The notes: generated from the sequence alone by a model not told the origin. 61,746 bases of DNA from Pseudomonadota bacterium (GCA_021830925.1 JAKBNS010000211.1:1-61746), one strand, 5' to 3'; positions 17,162 to 25,840 are shown, counted from the first letter of the stretch. A program made the numbers and translations.

Positions 17162-19018
17162 ATGCATTTCGTACGCATGACCATGGCGCAGGCACTGGTG
17201 CGCCACCTGGCCGCGCTCAGGGTGGAAACGGCCGACGGGCGCGTGCAACCCTACTGCGCCGGCGTGTTCGCCATCTTCGGGCACGGCAACGTCTGCGGCC
17301 TGGGCGAGGCGCTGTGGGAAGGTCGCGACGAGCTGCCCACGCTGCGCGCGCACAACGAGCAGTCCATGGCGCACGCCGCGATCGCCTTCGCCAAGGCCAG
17401 CATGCGCCAGCGCATCATGGCGGTAACCACCTCCATCGGCCCTGGCGCGACGAACCTGGCCACGGCCGCGGCGCTGGCCCACGTGAACCGGCTGCCAGTG
17501 CTGCTGCTGCCGGGCGACACCTTCGCCTCGCGACGCCCCGACCCGGTGCTGCAGCAACTGGAAAGCTTCCACGCCGGCGACCTCAGCGTCAACGACTGCC
17601 TGCGCCCGCTGACGCGCTACTTCGACCGCATCACCCGCCCCGAGCAGATCCTCGCCGCGCTGCCCCAGGCCGTGGCCGCGATGATCGACCCGGCCACCTG
17701 CGGCCCGGCCTGCCTGGCACTGTGCCAGGACGTGCAGACCCAGGCCTTCGACTGCCCGGAAGACTTCCTGCACCCACCGGTGCTCCATTTCCGGCGTCCT
17801 CCCGCCGACGCCGGCGAACTCGAGCGCGCCGTGCATTTGCTGCGCCGCTGCGAGCGCCCGCTGATCATCGCCGGCGGCGGGGTGCTGTACAGCCATGGCG
17901 GCGAAGGCCTGCGCGCATTCGCCGAGGCCCACGGCATCCCGGTGGCCGAGACCCACGGCGGCAAGAGCGCGCTGGCCTGGGACCACCCGCTGAACGTGGG
18001 CGCCATCGGCGTCGACGGCGCCCCCTCGGCCAACGCGCTGGCCGAGGAAGCCGACCTGGTGTTCGCCGTCGGCACGCGTCTGCAGGACTTCACCACGGGT
18101 TCGCACGCGCTGTACCCGGGAGCCGAACTGCTGGGCCTGAACGTGCAGCCCTTCGATGCCGCGAAATGGCGCGGCCGCAGCCTGGTGGCGGACGCACGCA
18201 CCGCGCTCGAGCAACTCGAGCCCGGACTGCAGGGCTGGCGTGCCGACCCGGAATGGTCGCGCCGCGCGCATGCCCTGTCGGCGGACTGGCGGCGCCGGGT
18301 CGACGAGCTGACCGGCACGCGCCTGGTCGGCACCCTGCCCTACGACGCGGAAGTGATCGGCGGCGTGCGCGATTCGGCGCCCGACAGCCCGGGGGGCGAC
18401 GTCGTGGTGTGCGCCGCCGGTACGCTGCCGGCCGAACTGCACAAGCTCTGGCGCGCCTCGCGGCCGGGCAACTACCACGTCGAGTACGGCTACTCCTGCA
18501 TGGGCTACGAGATCGCCGGCGGCCTGGGCGTGAAGCTTGCCCGCCCCGAGCAGGAAGTGGTGGTGATGGTGGGCGACGGTTCCTACCTGATGCTCAATTC
18601 CGAGCTGGCCACCTCGGTCATGCTGGGTCGAAAGCTGATCGTCGTGGTGCTGGACAACCGCGGCTTCGGCTGCATCGAGCGCCTGCAGGGCAGTTGCGGC
18701 TACCCCAGCTTCAACAACCTGCTCGACGGCTGCGTGCCCGAGGGCGGCGAGCCCGTGCGCATCGACCTGGCACTGCACGCGCGCAGCCTGGGCGCCGAGG
18801 CCGTGCATGTGCGCAACCTGGAGGAATTCGGCGCGGCCATGCGCGAGGCGCGCACGCGCGGGCGCACCCAGGTGATCGTCATCGACACCACCCATGCGCG
18901 GGTGACGGCCGACGGCGGTTGCTGGTGGGACGTGGCGATGCCCGAGGTCTCGACCCGCGCCGAGGTGCAGCAGGCGCATGCGCGTTACGAGCTGGCGCGC
19001 CAGATGCAGCGCCCCTGA
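17162..19018 (+). CDS. iolD: 3D-(3,5/4)-trihydroxycyclohexane-1,2-dione hydrolase
   Basis: ThDP-dependent C-C hydrolase that opens the diketo ring to 5-deoxy-glucuronate. It has the acetolactate-synthase-like three-domain layout over 618 residues: a pyrimidine-binding domain with the catalytic Glu (HNEQSMAHA, E66), a middle domain (PLIIAGGGVLYS), and a diphosphate-binding domain with the GDG motif at 471-473 continuing to the Asn metal ligand in LDNRGFG. A strong GGAGG 5 bases before the ATG decides this start. It follows iolC by 13 bp. Confidence 0.95.
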   Translation: MHFVRMTMAQALVRHLAALRVETADGRVQPYCAGVFAIFGHGNVCGLGEALWEGRDELPTLRAHNEQSMAHAAIAFAKASMRQRIMAVTTSIGPGATNLATAAALAHVNRLPVLLLPGDTFASRRPDPVLQQLESFHAGDLSVNDCLRPLTRYFDRITRPEQILAALPQAVAAMIDPATCGPACLALCQDVQTQAFDCPEDFLHPPVLHFRRPPADAGELERAVHLLRRCERPLIIAGGGVLYSHGGEGLRAFAEAHGIPVAETHGGKSALAWDHPLNVGAIGVDGAPSANALAEEADLVFAVGTRLQDFTTGSHALYPGAELLGLNVQPFDAAKWRGRSLVADARTALEQLEPGLQGWRADPEWSRRAHALSADWRRRVDELTGTRLVGTLPYDAEVIGGVRDSAPDSPGGDVVVCAAGTLPAELHKLWRASRPGNYHVEYGYSCMGYEIAGGLGVKLARPEQEVVVMVGDGSYLMLNSELATSVMLGRKLIVVVLDNRGFGCIERLQGSCGYPSFNNLLDGCVPEGGEPVRIDLALHARSLGAEAVHVRNLEEFGAAMREARTRGRTQVIVIDTTHARVTADGGCWWDVAMPEVSTRAEVQQAHARYELARQMQRP

Positions 19019-19063
19019 ACCCCCGCCCCCTTCCCGCCCACCTGGACACCTGGATCCGGCGCC

Positions 19064-19999
19064 ATGACCTGGAACGTACGCATCGGCATCAACCCCATCG
19101 GCTGGATGAACGACGACCTGCCCTCGCTGGGCGGCGACACGCCGCTGGACACCGCACTGTCCGAAGGGCGGGCCATCGGCTACGCCGGCTTCGAGCTGGG
19201 CAACAAGTTTCCCTCGGACCCCGCCGAGCTGAAGGCGCGCCTGGACGGCTTCGGCCTGGCCTGCGTATCCGGCTGGTATTCGGGCTTCCTGGCCGAGGCC
19301 CTGGACGGCCCCGACGGCGACGCGATGCTCGCGCGAGAGGTGCAACGCTGCATCGCGCATATGCGCAAGCTGCGCCACAACGGCTGCGACGTGGTGGTGT
19401 ACGGCGAATGCGCCGGCACCGTGCAGGGGCTGATGGACACGCCGGTATCGCGCCGCCCGCTGCTGCGCGGCGACGCGGCGTGGCAGGAGTACGCGCGCCG
19501 CCTGGACGCCTTCGGCCGGCACCTGCTGGACGAGTACGGCCTGCGCCTGGCCTACCACCACCACATGGGCGCCTGCGTGGAGTCGCCGAGCGACGTGGAC
19601 CGGCTGATGGAACTGACCGACCCGCGCAAGGTGTTCCTGCTGTTCGATACCGGACACGCCTATTTCGGAGGCGCGACACAGCCGGTGGATCTGCTGCGCC
19701 GGCATGTGGGTCGCGTGGCCCACGTGCACTGCAAGGACGTTCGCCCGCAGGTCATCGCCAAGGCGCGCAACGAGTCCTGGAGCTTCCTGCGCGGCGTGCT
19801 GGCCGGCGTGTTCACGGTGCCTGGAGACGGCGCCCTCGACTTCGGCGGCGTGTTGCGCACCCTGCACGAGGCGAACTACGCCGGCTGGCTGGTGGTCGAG
19901 GCCGAACAGGACCCGGCCGTCGCGCCCAGCGAACCTTTCGCCCGCAAGGGCTTCGAGACCCTGCGCGCCCTGGTCGACGGCCTGGGCGCTGGAGCCTGA
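19064..19999 (+). CDS. iolE: Inosose dehydratase
   Basis: Removes water from scyllo-inosose to give the diketone used by IolD. It is a xylose-isomerase-like TIM barrel of 311 residues. Metal ligands are visible in YHHHMGACVES, FDTGHAYFGG and AHVHCKDVR, with the final Glu in LVVEAEQD. The N-terminal signature INPIGWMNDD is specific to IolE. It lies 45 bp after iolD and 2 bp before iolB on the same operon. Confidence 0.96.
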   Translation: MTWNVRIGINPIGWMNDDLPSLGGDTPLDTALSEGRAIGYAGFELGNKFPSDPAELKARLDGFGLACVSGWYSGFLAEALDGPDGDAMLAREVQRCIAHMRKLRHNGCDVVVYGECAGTVQGLMDTPVSRRPLLRGDAAWQEYARRLDAFGRHLLDEYGLRLAYHHHMGACVESPSDVDRLMELTDPRKVFLLFDTGHAYFGGATQPVDLLRRHVGRVAHVHCKDVRPQVIAKARNESWSFLRGVLAGVFTVPGDGALDFGGVLRTLHEANYAGWLVVEAEQDPAVAPSEPFARKGFETLRALVDGLGAGA

Positions 20000-20001
20000 A
20001 C

Positions 20002-20814
20002 ATGGTCAGTCCCCTGCTGGTCAAGGCCGCGCCCGACGGGCGCGAGATCGTCACCGTGACCCCCGAGAGCGCCGGCTGGACCTACGTCGGCTTCCAGGCC
20101 ATCCGGCTGCCGGCCGGGCAGTCGCACGAACTGTCCACCGGGCAGCGCGAACTATGCCTGGTGGTGCTCACCGGCTGCGTGGACGTGGAGGTGGACGGGA
20201 CCCGCCATGCCGGGCTGGGCCGGCGCGACAGCGTGTTCGAGCCCGTGGCACCGGCCGCCTTGTACGTGCCGCCGGGGCGCGCGCTGCGCGTGCTCGCGCA
20301 GCGCGACGCCGAAATCGCGCTGTGCAGCGCACCTGGCGACGGGCGTGAACGCCCGGTGCGCGTGATCGACCCGCTGGCCATGCGCGCCGGCACCCGCGGC
20401 CAGGGCACCAACCTGCGCCACGTGCGCGACATCCTGCCCCACGACGATCCGGGGGCCGCGCACCTGCTGGTGGTGGAAGTGATCACGCCGGCGAGTCACT
20501 CGTCGAGCTACCCGCCGCACAAGCACGACGACGAGCGACCGCCGCTGGAGACCCGGCTGGAGGAGACCTACTACCACCGCCTGGACCCGCCGCAGGGTTT
20601 CGCCTTCCAGCGCGTCTACACCGACGACCGCAGCCTGGACGAGGCCTGTGCGGTGGAGAACCACGACGTGGTGCTGGTGCCCAGGGGCTACCACCCCGTG
20701 GTCGCCCCGCACGGCTACCAGCTGTACTACCTCAATGTCATGGCCGGCCCGAACCGCCTGTGGGTGTTTCGCAATGATCCGGCGCACGAGTGGATGCTGA
20801 GCCCCCCGCGCTGA
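20002..20814 (+). CDS. iolB: 5-deoxy-glucuronate isomerase
   Basis: Converts 5-deoxy-glucuronate to 5-dehydro-2-deoxygluconate, the substrate of the IolC kinase. It is a double-cupin (KduI-like) protein of 270 residues. The metal-site signature is in SHSSSYPPHKHDD with the downstream Glu and His in EETYYHRLDPPQGF and GYHPVVAPHGYQLYYLN. It starts 2 bp after iolE. Its last 77 bp overlap the 3' end of the convergent Mpo1-like gene, so antisense transcription over the end of iolB is possible. No terminator fits between them. Confidence 0.96.
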   Translation: MVSPLLVKAAPDGREIVTVTPESAGWTYVGFQAIRLPAGQSHELSTGQRELCLVVLTGCVDVEVDGTRHAGLGRRDSVFEPVAPAALYVPPGRALRVLAQRDAEIALCSAPGDGRERPVRVIDPLAMRAGTRGQGTNLRHVRDILPHDDPGAAHLLVVEVITPASHSSSYPPHKHDDERPPLETRLEETYYHRLDPPQGFAFQRVYTDDRSLDEACAVENHDVVLVPRGYHPVVAPHGYQLYYLNVMAGPNRLWVFRNDPAHEWMLSPPR

Positions 20815-21319
20815 AGGCCGCGCGCAGTCGGTCGGCGTCGGCGTCCACCGCCGCGCGCAGCGGCTTGCGCAGGCCGAGCAGGAACGCCGCCTCGGCCACG
20901 ACGAACAGCGGGCCGACCAGCAGGCCCACGAGGTCGTCGACGAAGGCCGGCTTGCGGCCCTCCCAGGCGTGGCCGACGAACTGGAACACCCAGCCCACGA
21001 TGAAGGCGCCGACGCCCACGCTCAGCCAGCCGGCCGTGGGCAGCGCCGCGGCCCAGGCGCCCACGCGCAGCGCCAGCGCGAACAGCACGCACATCGCCAG
21101 GCCCAGGGGCCGATCCAGCAGCAGGTAGAACGCGCAGGCCGCGAGCGCCAGCGGCCACGCCGGCGTGAAGCCGAAGCCGCCCAGGCTCAGCGCCGGACGC
21201 GACAGCAACGCGACCAGCGCCAGCACGATCAACGGGATGCCCACGAAGTGGGTGGCGACGTTGCGCGGGTCGCGGTGGTAGGAGGCGTATTGCGCGAGTT
21301 GCTGCCGCAGGGTCTTCAT
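20738..21319 (-). CDS. DUF962 / Mpo1-like integral membrane protein
   Basis: Small membrane protein of 193 residues with four or more hydrophobic helices. It has the two family signatures: an N-terminal YASYHRDPRNVATHFVGIP and a later FVGHAWEGRKPAFVDDL with conserved His and Asp. The yeast homologue Mpo1 is an iron-dependent dioxygenase that shortens 2-hydroxy fatty acids, and these His residues are its likely metal ligands; bacterial roles are little known. Its start overlaps the stop of the LacI-type regulator by one base (TGATG), so it is translated from that mRNA. The 3' end overlaps iolB on the other strand. Confidence 0.85.
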   Translation of the reverse strand: MKTLRQQLAQYASYHRDPRNVATHFVGIPLIVLALVALLSRPALSLGGFGFTPAWPLALAACAFYLLLDRPLGLAMCVLFALALRVGAWAAALPTAGWLSVGVGAFIVGWVFQFVGHAWEGRKPAFVDDLVGLLVGPLFVVAEAAFLLGLRKPLRAAVDADADRLRAAFSAGGSASTRAPDHCETPTGGSGRP

Positions 21320-22341
21320 CAGGCACTCTCCCGGATCACCAGTTCGAATCCCAGGTCGATGCTGGCCTGCGCCAGCGGCTCGCCGCGGATCAGCGCGAGC
21401 ATCATCTCGGCGGCCGCCAGGCCCATTTCGCGCCTACGCGTGCGCACGCTGGTCAGCGGCGGCAGCATCTGCGCGCTGCCGGGCAGGTCGTTGAAACCGG
21501 CCACGGCCAGGCGCGAAGGCACCGCCACGCCCAGCTGCAACGCCTTGAGCAGCGCGCCCTGGGCCAGGTCGTCGTTGCAGAAGAACACGGCGTCGACGTC
21601 GGGGTGGCGCGCCAGTTCCTGCTCCAGCAGCACGCCGCCGAGTTCGATGGACGACGGCGCCGGGCTCAGCCATTCCAGCGTGGGGTCGTACAGGCCCGCC
21701 GCGCGCAGCGCCTGGCGGTAACCCTCGGCGCGCTGCAGCACCCGCGGGTCGAGCTGCGCCGCGGCGTAGGCGATGCGCCGGCGCCCGCTGCGCAGCAGGT
21801 GCTCGGTGAGGGCGCGGCCCGCGGCCGCCTGCGACAAACCCACGCTGTGGATGCCCGGCGCCGAGGTCACCTCCATCAGATGCACCGTCGGCACGCCACT
21901 GTCGTGGATCAGGCGGCGCGCGGTCTCGGTGCGGTCGAAGCCGGTCACCAGCAGACCGGCCGGACGGTGGGGCAGGAAGCCGCGCAGCAGTTGTTCCTCC
22001 TCCGCCACGTCGTAATGGGTCACGCCGATCAGGGTCTGGAACCCGGCCGGCAGCAAGGTGCGCTGCACGGCGTCGAGCACTTCGACGAACAGGGTGTTGG
22101 ACAGCAGCGGGACCAGCACCGCGACCTGGGTGCTGCGGCTGGAGGCCAGTGCGCGCGCGGCCGGGTCGGGCACGTAGCCCAATTTCTGCGCGGCGGCCTG
22201 GGTGCGCCGCACCAGCTCGGCGTGCACGCCGCGGGTGCCGCGCAGCGCCCGCGAGGCCGTGATGGGGCTGACGCCCGCCTCGCGGGCGACGTCCTGCAGC
22301 GTGGCCCGGCCACTGGCCCGGGAGGAGCGCGATGAACTCAT
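21319..22341 (-). CDS. LacI-family regulator, probable gluconate repressor (GntR type)
   Basis: Repressor of 340 residues. The N-terminal helix-turn-helix and hinge (LQDVAREAGVSPITASRALRG; LGYVPDPAARALASSRS) are followed by a periplasmic-binding-like effector domain (VAVLVPLLSNTLFVEVLDAVQ; VDAVFFCNDDLAQGALLKAL). It is divergent from gntK, and two palindromes with a TAGCGCT-type core lie between the genes, as for gluconate repressors of pseudomonads and enterobacteria. The likely effector is gluconate or 6-phosphogluconate. The start is the ATG before SSSRSSRASG. It is co-transcribed with the Mpo1-like gene. Confidence 0.9.
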   Translation of the reverse strand: MSSSRSSRASGRATLQDVAREAGVSPITASRALRGTRGVHAELVRRTQAAAQKLGYVPDPAARALASSRSTQVAVLVPLLSNTLFVEVLDAVQRTLLPAGFQTLIGVTHYDVAEEEQLLRGFLPHRPAGLLVTGFDRTETARRLIHDSGVPTVHLMEVTSAPGIHSVGLSQAAAGRALTEHLLRSGRRRIAYAAAQLDPRVLQRAEGYRQALRAAGLYDPTLEWLSPAPSSIELGGVLLEQELARHPDVDAVFFCNDDLAQGALLKALQLGVAVPSRLAVAGFNDLPGSAQMLPPLTSVRTRRREMGLAAAEMMLALIRGEPLAQASIDLGFELVIRESA

Positions 22342-22382
22342 GATGCCGATAACCCTAATACAAATCCCTTGAGCGCGGCTTA

Positions 22383-22396
22383 GGATAGCGCTATCC
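22383..22396. promoter_or_regulatory. Operator 1: perfect palindrome GGATAGCGCTATCC
   Basis: A perfect 14-bp palindrome with a central CpG-like GC step, the usual geometry of LacI-family operators. It lies 42 bp upstream of the repressor ATG and about 80 bp upstream of gntK. The TAGCGCT core agrees with the gluconate-repressor consensus known in Pseudomonas. It should control the repressor gene and help control gntK. Confidence 0.8.
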
Positions 22397-22474
22397 AACG
22401 ATTCTTTCCGCCAGGCACTCGCCTGAAGCTCGCAAATTCAAGGGACACATTCCGGGGAAACCTCACGCCCCGAA

Positions 22475-22993
22475 ATGACAGCGCTACCAATGCCCACCAA
22501 GCTGATCGTCATGGGAGTCGCCGGCTGCGGCAAGTCGAGCCTGGGCGCCGCGCTCGCGCAGCGCCTGGGCGTGCCGCTGATCGAGGGCGACGATTTCCAC
22601 AGCCCCGCCAGCAGGGACAAGATGGGCCGCGGCGTGGCCCTGGACGACGCCGACCGCGCGAGCTGGCTGGATCGCCTCGGCGAGGAACTGCGCCGCCACG
22701 AGTCCGGCGCCGTGCTCACCTGCTCCGCGCTGAAGCAGGCCTACCGGCAGCGCCTGCGCCAGGCCGAACCGCGGCTGCGCTTCGTCTACCTGCGCATCGA
22801 CCCCGAGCTGGCCTACCAGCGGGTCAGCGCGCGCCAGGGCGGGCATTTTTTCCAGCCGAGCCTGGTGGCCAGCCAATTTGCCACGCTGGAGTCGCCCGAA
22901 GGCGAAACCGGCGTGTTCACCGTGGATGCGATCCTCGGCACGCCCGAACAGGCGGGCCGCGTGACGGACTGGATCGCCTCCGAATCGCCCTAG
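22475..22993 (+). CDS. gntK: Gluconokinase
   Basis: Phosphorylates D-gluconate to 6-phosphogluconate with ATP. A P-loop (MGVAGCGKSSLG), the gluconate-binding EGDDFHSPASRDKM segment, and the lid region (LTCSALKQAYRQRLR; GGHFFQPSLVASQFATLE) match the GntK family over 172 residues. The farthest ATG is given; an ATG five codons later (22490) is equally possible and would leave operator 2 entirely in the leader. Neither has a strong ribosome-binding site. It is followed by the carrier gene after 41 bp, giving a kinase-transporter operon under the divergent repressor. Confidence 0.94.
   Translation: MTALPMPTKLIVMGVAGCGKSSLGAALAQRLGVPLIEGDDFHSPASRDKMGRGVALDDADRASWLDRLGEELRRHESGAVLTCSALKQAYRQRLRQAEPRLRFVYLRIDPELAYQRVSARQGGHFFQPSLVASQFATLESPEGETGVFTVDAILGTPEQAGRVTDWIASESP
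22476..22489. promoter_or_regulatory. Operator 2: imperfect palindrome TGACAGCGCTACCA overlapping the gntK start
   Basis: An imperfect 14-bp palindrome sharing the AGCGCTA core with operator 1, centred 93 bp away from it. It lies directly at the alternative starts of gntK, where a bound LacI-type repressor would block transcription. The near nine-turn spacing between the two sites would allow DNA looping; that is inference. Confidence 0.6.
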
Positions 22994-23034
22994 CGGCCAC
23001 AGACCCGCGCGGCCCCGCCTCCCAGGAGACACTC

Positions 23035-24330
23035 ATGAGCACTCCACGAAGCAGCAACCTGCCCAAGCGGCGCTGGATGATCGGCGCCCTGCTGGGCGTC
23101 GGCATCCTGATCAACTACCTCGACCGCATCAGCCTGTCGGTGGCGGCGCCGCAGTTGCGCACCGAGTTCCACCTTTCGCCGGCCGAGGTCGGTCTGTTCC
23201 TCAGCGCCTTCTTCTGGTCCTATTCGCTGCTGCAGGTGCCCGCGGGCATGCTGCTGGACCGGCTGGGGCCCAAGCCGATCGGCCGCTGGGGCGCGCTGCT
23301 GTGGAGCGCGGCCTCGCTGCTCACCGCCGTCGCGGGTGGCTTCGGCGGAATCTTCGCGGCGCGGGTGCTGCTGGGCGTGGCCGAGGCGCCGGCCTTCCCG
23401 GCCTGCGCCAAGGCCACCGGCTACTGGTTCCCGCGCCGCGAGCGCGCGCTGGCCACCGCCTTGTTCGACGCCGCGGCCAAGTTCTCCAACGTGATCGGCG
23501 TGCCCCTGGTGGCCTGGGTCGTGGTGGCCTTCGGCTGGCGCTGGGGCTTCGGCGTCACCGCCGCGCTGAGCTTCGCGTATTTCATCGCCTACTGGGCGCT
23601 GTACCGCGACCCCGGCGCCGACACCCGGCTCAGCGAGGCCGAGCGCGCCTACATCGTCGAGGGCGGCGCCACCCCCGAAGGCGCGGCGCCCGCCGGGGCC
23701 TTCAACATGTTCGGCTACGTGCTGACCAAGGCCAAGGTCTGGGGCCTGACCATCGGTTTCGCCGCCTACGGCTATTCCTTCTACCTGTTCCTGACCTGGC
23801 TGCCCAGCTATCTGGTGCAGACCATGCACATGAACATCCTCACCTCGGCCGAGTACACGGCCATCCCCTGGCTGGTGGCCACCTGCACCGACCTGCTGGT
23901 GGGGGGCTGGCTGATCGACCGCCTGGTGGCCGCCGGACGCGACGAATCGCGGGTGCGCAAGACCGTGCTGATCGCCGGCATGGTGCTGGGCCTGGCGGTG
24001 TTCGGCGCCACCCAGACCACCAACCCGGGCTGGGCCATCACCTGGATCTCCATCGCGCTGGGCGGACTGGCGGCGGCGGCGCCGGTGGGCTGGTCGCTGC
24101 CCTCGCTGATCGCCCCCAAGGGCGGCGTGGGCACCGTGGGCGGCATCATGAACTTCGTCAACAACCTGATGGGCGCGGCCGCGCCCATCGTCACCGGCAT
24201 CATCGTCGGCAGCACAAGTTCCTTCGCCAACGCCTTCGGCGTGGCCGGCGTGATCCTTCTGATCGGCATCGCCGCCTTCGTGTTCCTGCTCGGGCGCATC
24301 GAGCCGGTGCCCGAACCGGGGCAGCGCTGA
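23035..24330 (+). CDS. MFS transporter, probable gluconate/sugar-acid carrier
   Basis: Twelve-helix secondary transporter of 431 residues, of the anion:cation symporter group that carries hexonates and hexuronates. The first helix has NYLDRISLSVAAP and the loop between helices 2 and 3 has GMLLDRLGPKPIGRWG, both typical of this group. A good AGGAGA precedes the ATG. Its position after gntK, under a LacI-type repressor with gluconate-like operators, makes D-gluconate the most likely cargo; galactonate or a related acid cannot be excluded. The gene ends at a strong inverted repeat that it shares with the convergent scoB gene. Confidence 0.9.
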   Translation: MSTPRSSNLPKRRWMIGALLGVGILINYLDRISLSVAAPQLRTEFHLSPAEVGLFLSAFFWSYSLLQVPAGMLLDRLGPKPIGRWGALLWSAASLLTAVAGGFGGIFAARVLLGVAEAPAFPACAKATGYWFPRRERALATALFDAAAKFSNVIGVPLVAWVVVAFGWRWGFGVTAALSFAYFIAYWALYRDPGADTRLSEAERAYIVEGGATPEGAAPAGAFNMFGYVLTKAKVWGLTIGFAAYGYSFYLFLTWLPSYLVQTMHMNILTSAEYTAIPWLVATCTDLLVGGWLIDRLVAAGRDESRVRKTVLIAGMVLGLAVFGATQTTNPGWAITWISIALGGLAAAAPVGWSLPSLIAPKGGVGTVGGIMNFVNNLMGAAAPIVTGIIVGSTSSFANAFGVAGVILLIGIAAFVFLLGRIEPVPEPGQR

Positions 24331-24340
24331 GTCTTGAAGC

Positions 24341-24376
24341 CGCGGCGCTCCCGACTCGCGGGGCGGGAGCGCCGCG
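24341..24376. terminator. Bidirectional hairpin between the MFS gene and scoB
   Basis: A perfect 13-bp inverted repeat (arms CGCGGCGCTCCCG and CGGGAGCGCCGCG, loop of 10) fills the 55-bp space between two convergent genes. It lacks a T run on either strand, so it may slow rather than fully stop RNA polymerase, but its place between converging ends supports a terminator or mRNA-end role. Confidence 0.6.
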
Positions 24377-24385
24377 CGATCCGCA

Positions 24386-25051
24386 TCAGGCCGGATCGAC
24401 CTGCATCTCCGGCACTTCCGACGGCACGATCAGGCGGCCGGCCGTCTTGGAGACGATCTCGTCCACCGATACGCCCGGCGCGCGCTCCTTGAGCACGAAG
24501 GCGCCGTCCTCGATCTCCAGGTAGGCCAGGTCGGTGAGCACGCGGCGGATGCAACCGGCACCGGTCAGCGGCAGCGAGCAACGCGGCAGCAGCTTGGACT
24601 CGCCGTTCTTCGACGCGTGGGTCATGACCACGATGATGTTGGCCGCGCCGGCCACCAGGTCCATCGCGCCTCCCATGCCCTTGACCAGCTTGCCGGGAAT
24701 CATCCAGGAAGCGATGTTGCCCTCGACGTCGACCTCGAAGGCGCCCAGCACCGTCAGGTCCACGTGGCCGCCGCGGATCATCGCGAAGGAGTCGGCCGAA
24801 TCGAAGATGGCGGCCCCGCGTCGCGCGGTCACCGTCTGCTTGCCGGCATTGATCATGTCGGCGTCGACCTCGGCCTCGGTCGGGAAGGGCCCCATGCCCA
24901 GCAGCCCGTTCTCGGACTGCAGCATCACGTCGATGCCCGGCGGGACGTAGTTGGCCACCAGCGTGGGAATGCCGATGCCCAGGTTGACGTAGTAACCGTC
25001 GCGCAGTTCGCGCGCGACGCGCTGGGCCATTTGTTCTCGGGTCAGGCTCAT
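24386..25051 (-). CDS. scoB: 3-oxoacid CoA-transferase subunit B (SCOT type)
   Basis: Beta subunit of 221 residues. It carries the active-site Glu that forms the CoA thioester intermediate in QSENGLLGMGP, preceded by NLGIGIPTLVANYVP. With subunit A it moves CoA from succinyl-CoA to acetoacetate or a related ketoacid, feeding ketone bodies into central metabolism or PHA synthesis. It follows scoA by 10 bp. Pathways for 3-oxoadipate use similar subunits (PcaIJ), but no aromatic-degradation genes are seen here. Confidence 0.93.
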   Translation of the reverse strand: MSLTREQMAQRVARELRDGYYVNLGIGIPTLVANYVPPGIDVMLQSENGLLGMGPFPTEAEVDADMINAGKQTVTARRGAAIFDSADSFAMIRGGHVDLTVLGAFEVDVEGNIASWMIPGKLVKGMGGAMDLVAGAANIIVVMTHASKNGESKLLPRCSLPLTGAGCIRRVLTDLAYLEIEDGAFVLKERAPGVSVDEIVSKTAGRLIVPSEVPEMQVDPA

Positions 25052-25061
25052 GGACTTTTCC

Positions 25062-25766
25062 TCAGGCGGCGCGGCGCACGGTGCGCTGCTCGATGCGTTT
25101 CTCGAAGCTGCCCTGGATCACGCGATCGACGTAGATGCCGGGGGTGTGGATCTGCGCCGGATCGAGTTCGCCGGGTTCGACGATCTCCTCGACCTCGACC
25201 ACGGTGATGCGCCCCGCGGTGGCCGCCAGCGGGTTGAAGTTGCGCGCCGTGTGGCGGTAGATCACATTGCCGAAATGGTCGGCCTTCCAGCCCTTGACGA
25301 TGGCGAAGTCGCCGGTGATGGACGGCTCGAGGATGTAGTTGCGCCCGCCGAACTCGCGCACTTCCTTGCCCTCGGCCACCGGGGTGCCGTAGCCGGTGGC
25401 GGTGAAGAAGGCGGGGATGCCGGCGCCGCCGGCGCGCAGCTTCTCGGCCAGCGTGCCCTGCGGGGTCAGCTCGACCTCGATGTCGCCGGCCAGCAGCTGT
25501 TTCTCGAACAGCGCGTTCTCGCCCACGTAGGAGGCGATGACCTTGCGGATCTGGCGCTGCTCGAGCAGCACGCCGAGGCCGAAGCCGTCGACCCCGCAGT
25601 TGTTCGAGACCACCGTCAGGCCGCGCGTGCCGCGGCGATGGATCTCGGCGATCAGGTTTTCCGGAATGCCGCACAGGCCGAAGCCGCCGGCGATCACGGT
25701 CATGCCGTCGGCCAGGCCGTCCAGCGCCTGGGCGTAGCTTTGCACGCGTTTGTCGAGTCCGCTCAT
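25062..25766 (-). CDS. scoA: 3-oxoacid CoA-transferase subunit A (SCOT type)
   Basis: Alpha subunit of 234 residues with the CoA-binding glycine motif [13 protein letters not shown] and the family segments [14 protein letters not shown] and [14 protein letters not shown]. The C-terminus ([16 protein letters not shown]) is the form seen in succinyl-CoA:3-ketoacid transferases. It is the first gene of a two-gene operon and is divergent from a LysR regulator across a short AT-rich region with two palindromes. Confidence 0.93.
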   Translation of the reverse strand: MSGLDKRVQSYAQALDGLADGMTVIAGGFGLCGIPENLIAEIHRRGTRGLTVVSNNCGVDGFGLGVLLEQRQIRKVIASYVGENALFEKQLLAGDIEVELTPQGTLAEKLRAGGAGIPAFFTATGYGTPVAEGKEVREFGGRNYILEPSITGDFAIVKGWKADHFGNVIYRHTARNFNPLAATAGRITVVEVEEIVEPGELDPAQIHTPGIYVDRVIQGSFEKRIEQRTVRRAA

Positions 25767-25840
25767 CCGATCTCCGCTGGGTTGGTGTCCGGCGTCGCGC
25801 CGGGGTGAAAAGCTCTATGGTCGCGCAGGGCCAAGGATTT

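Noticed and set aside
17012-19867. A 951-codon open frame on the minus strand
   Set aside because: It is antisense to iolD and iolE, has no family features and shows the composition of a shadow frame.
17314-20814. A 1166-codon plus-strand frame that ends with IolB
   Set aside because: Only the last 270 codons are real IolB. The part upstream is an Arg-rich shadow of iolD and iolE; an IolB fusion was considered and dropped because IolE and IolD in the other frames are complete.
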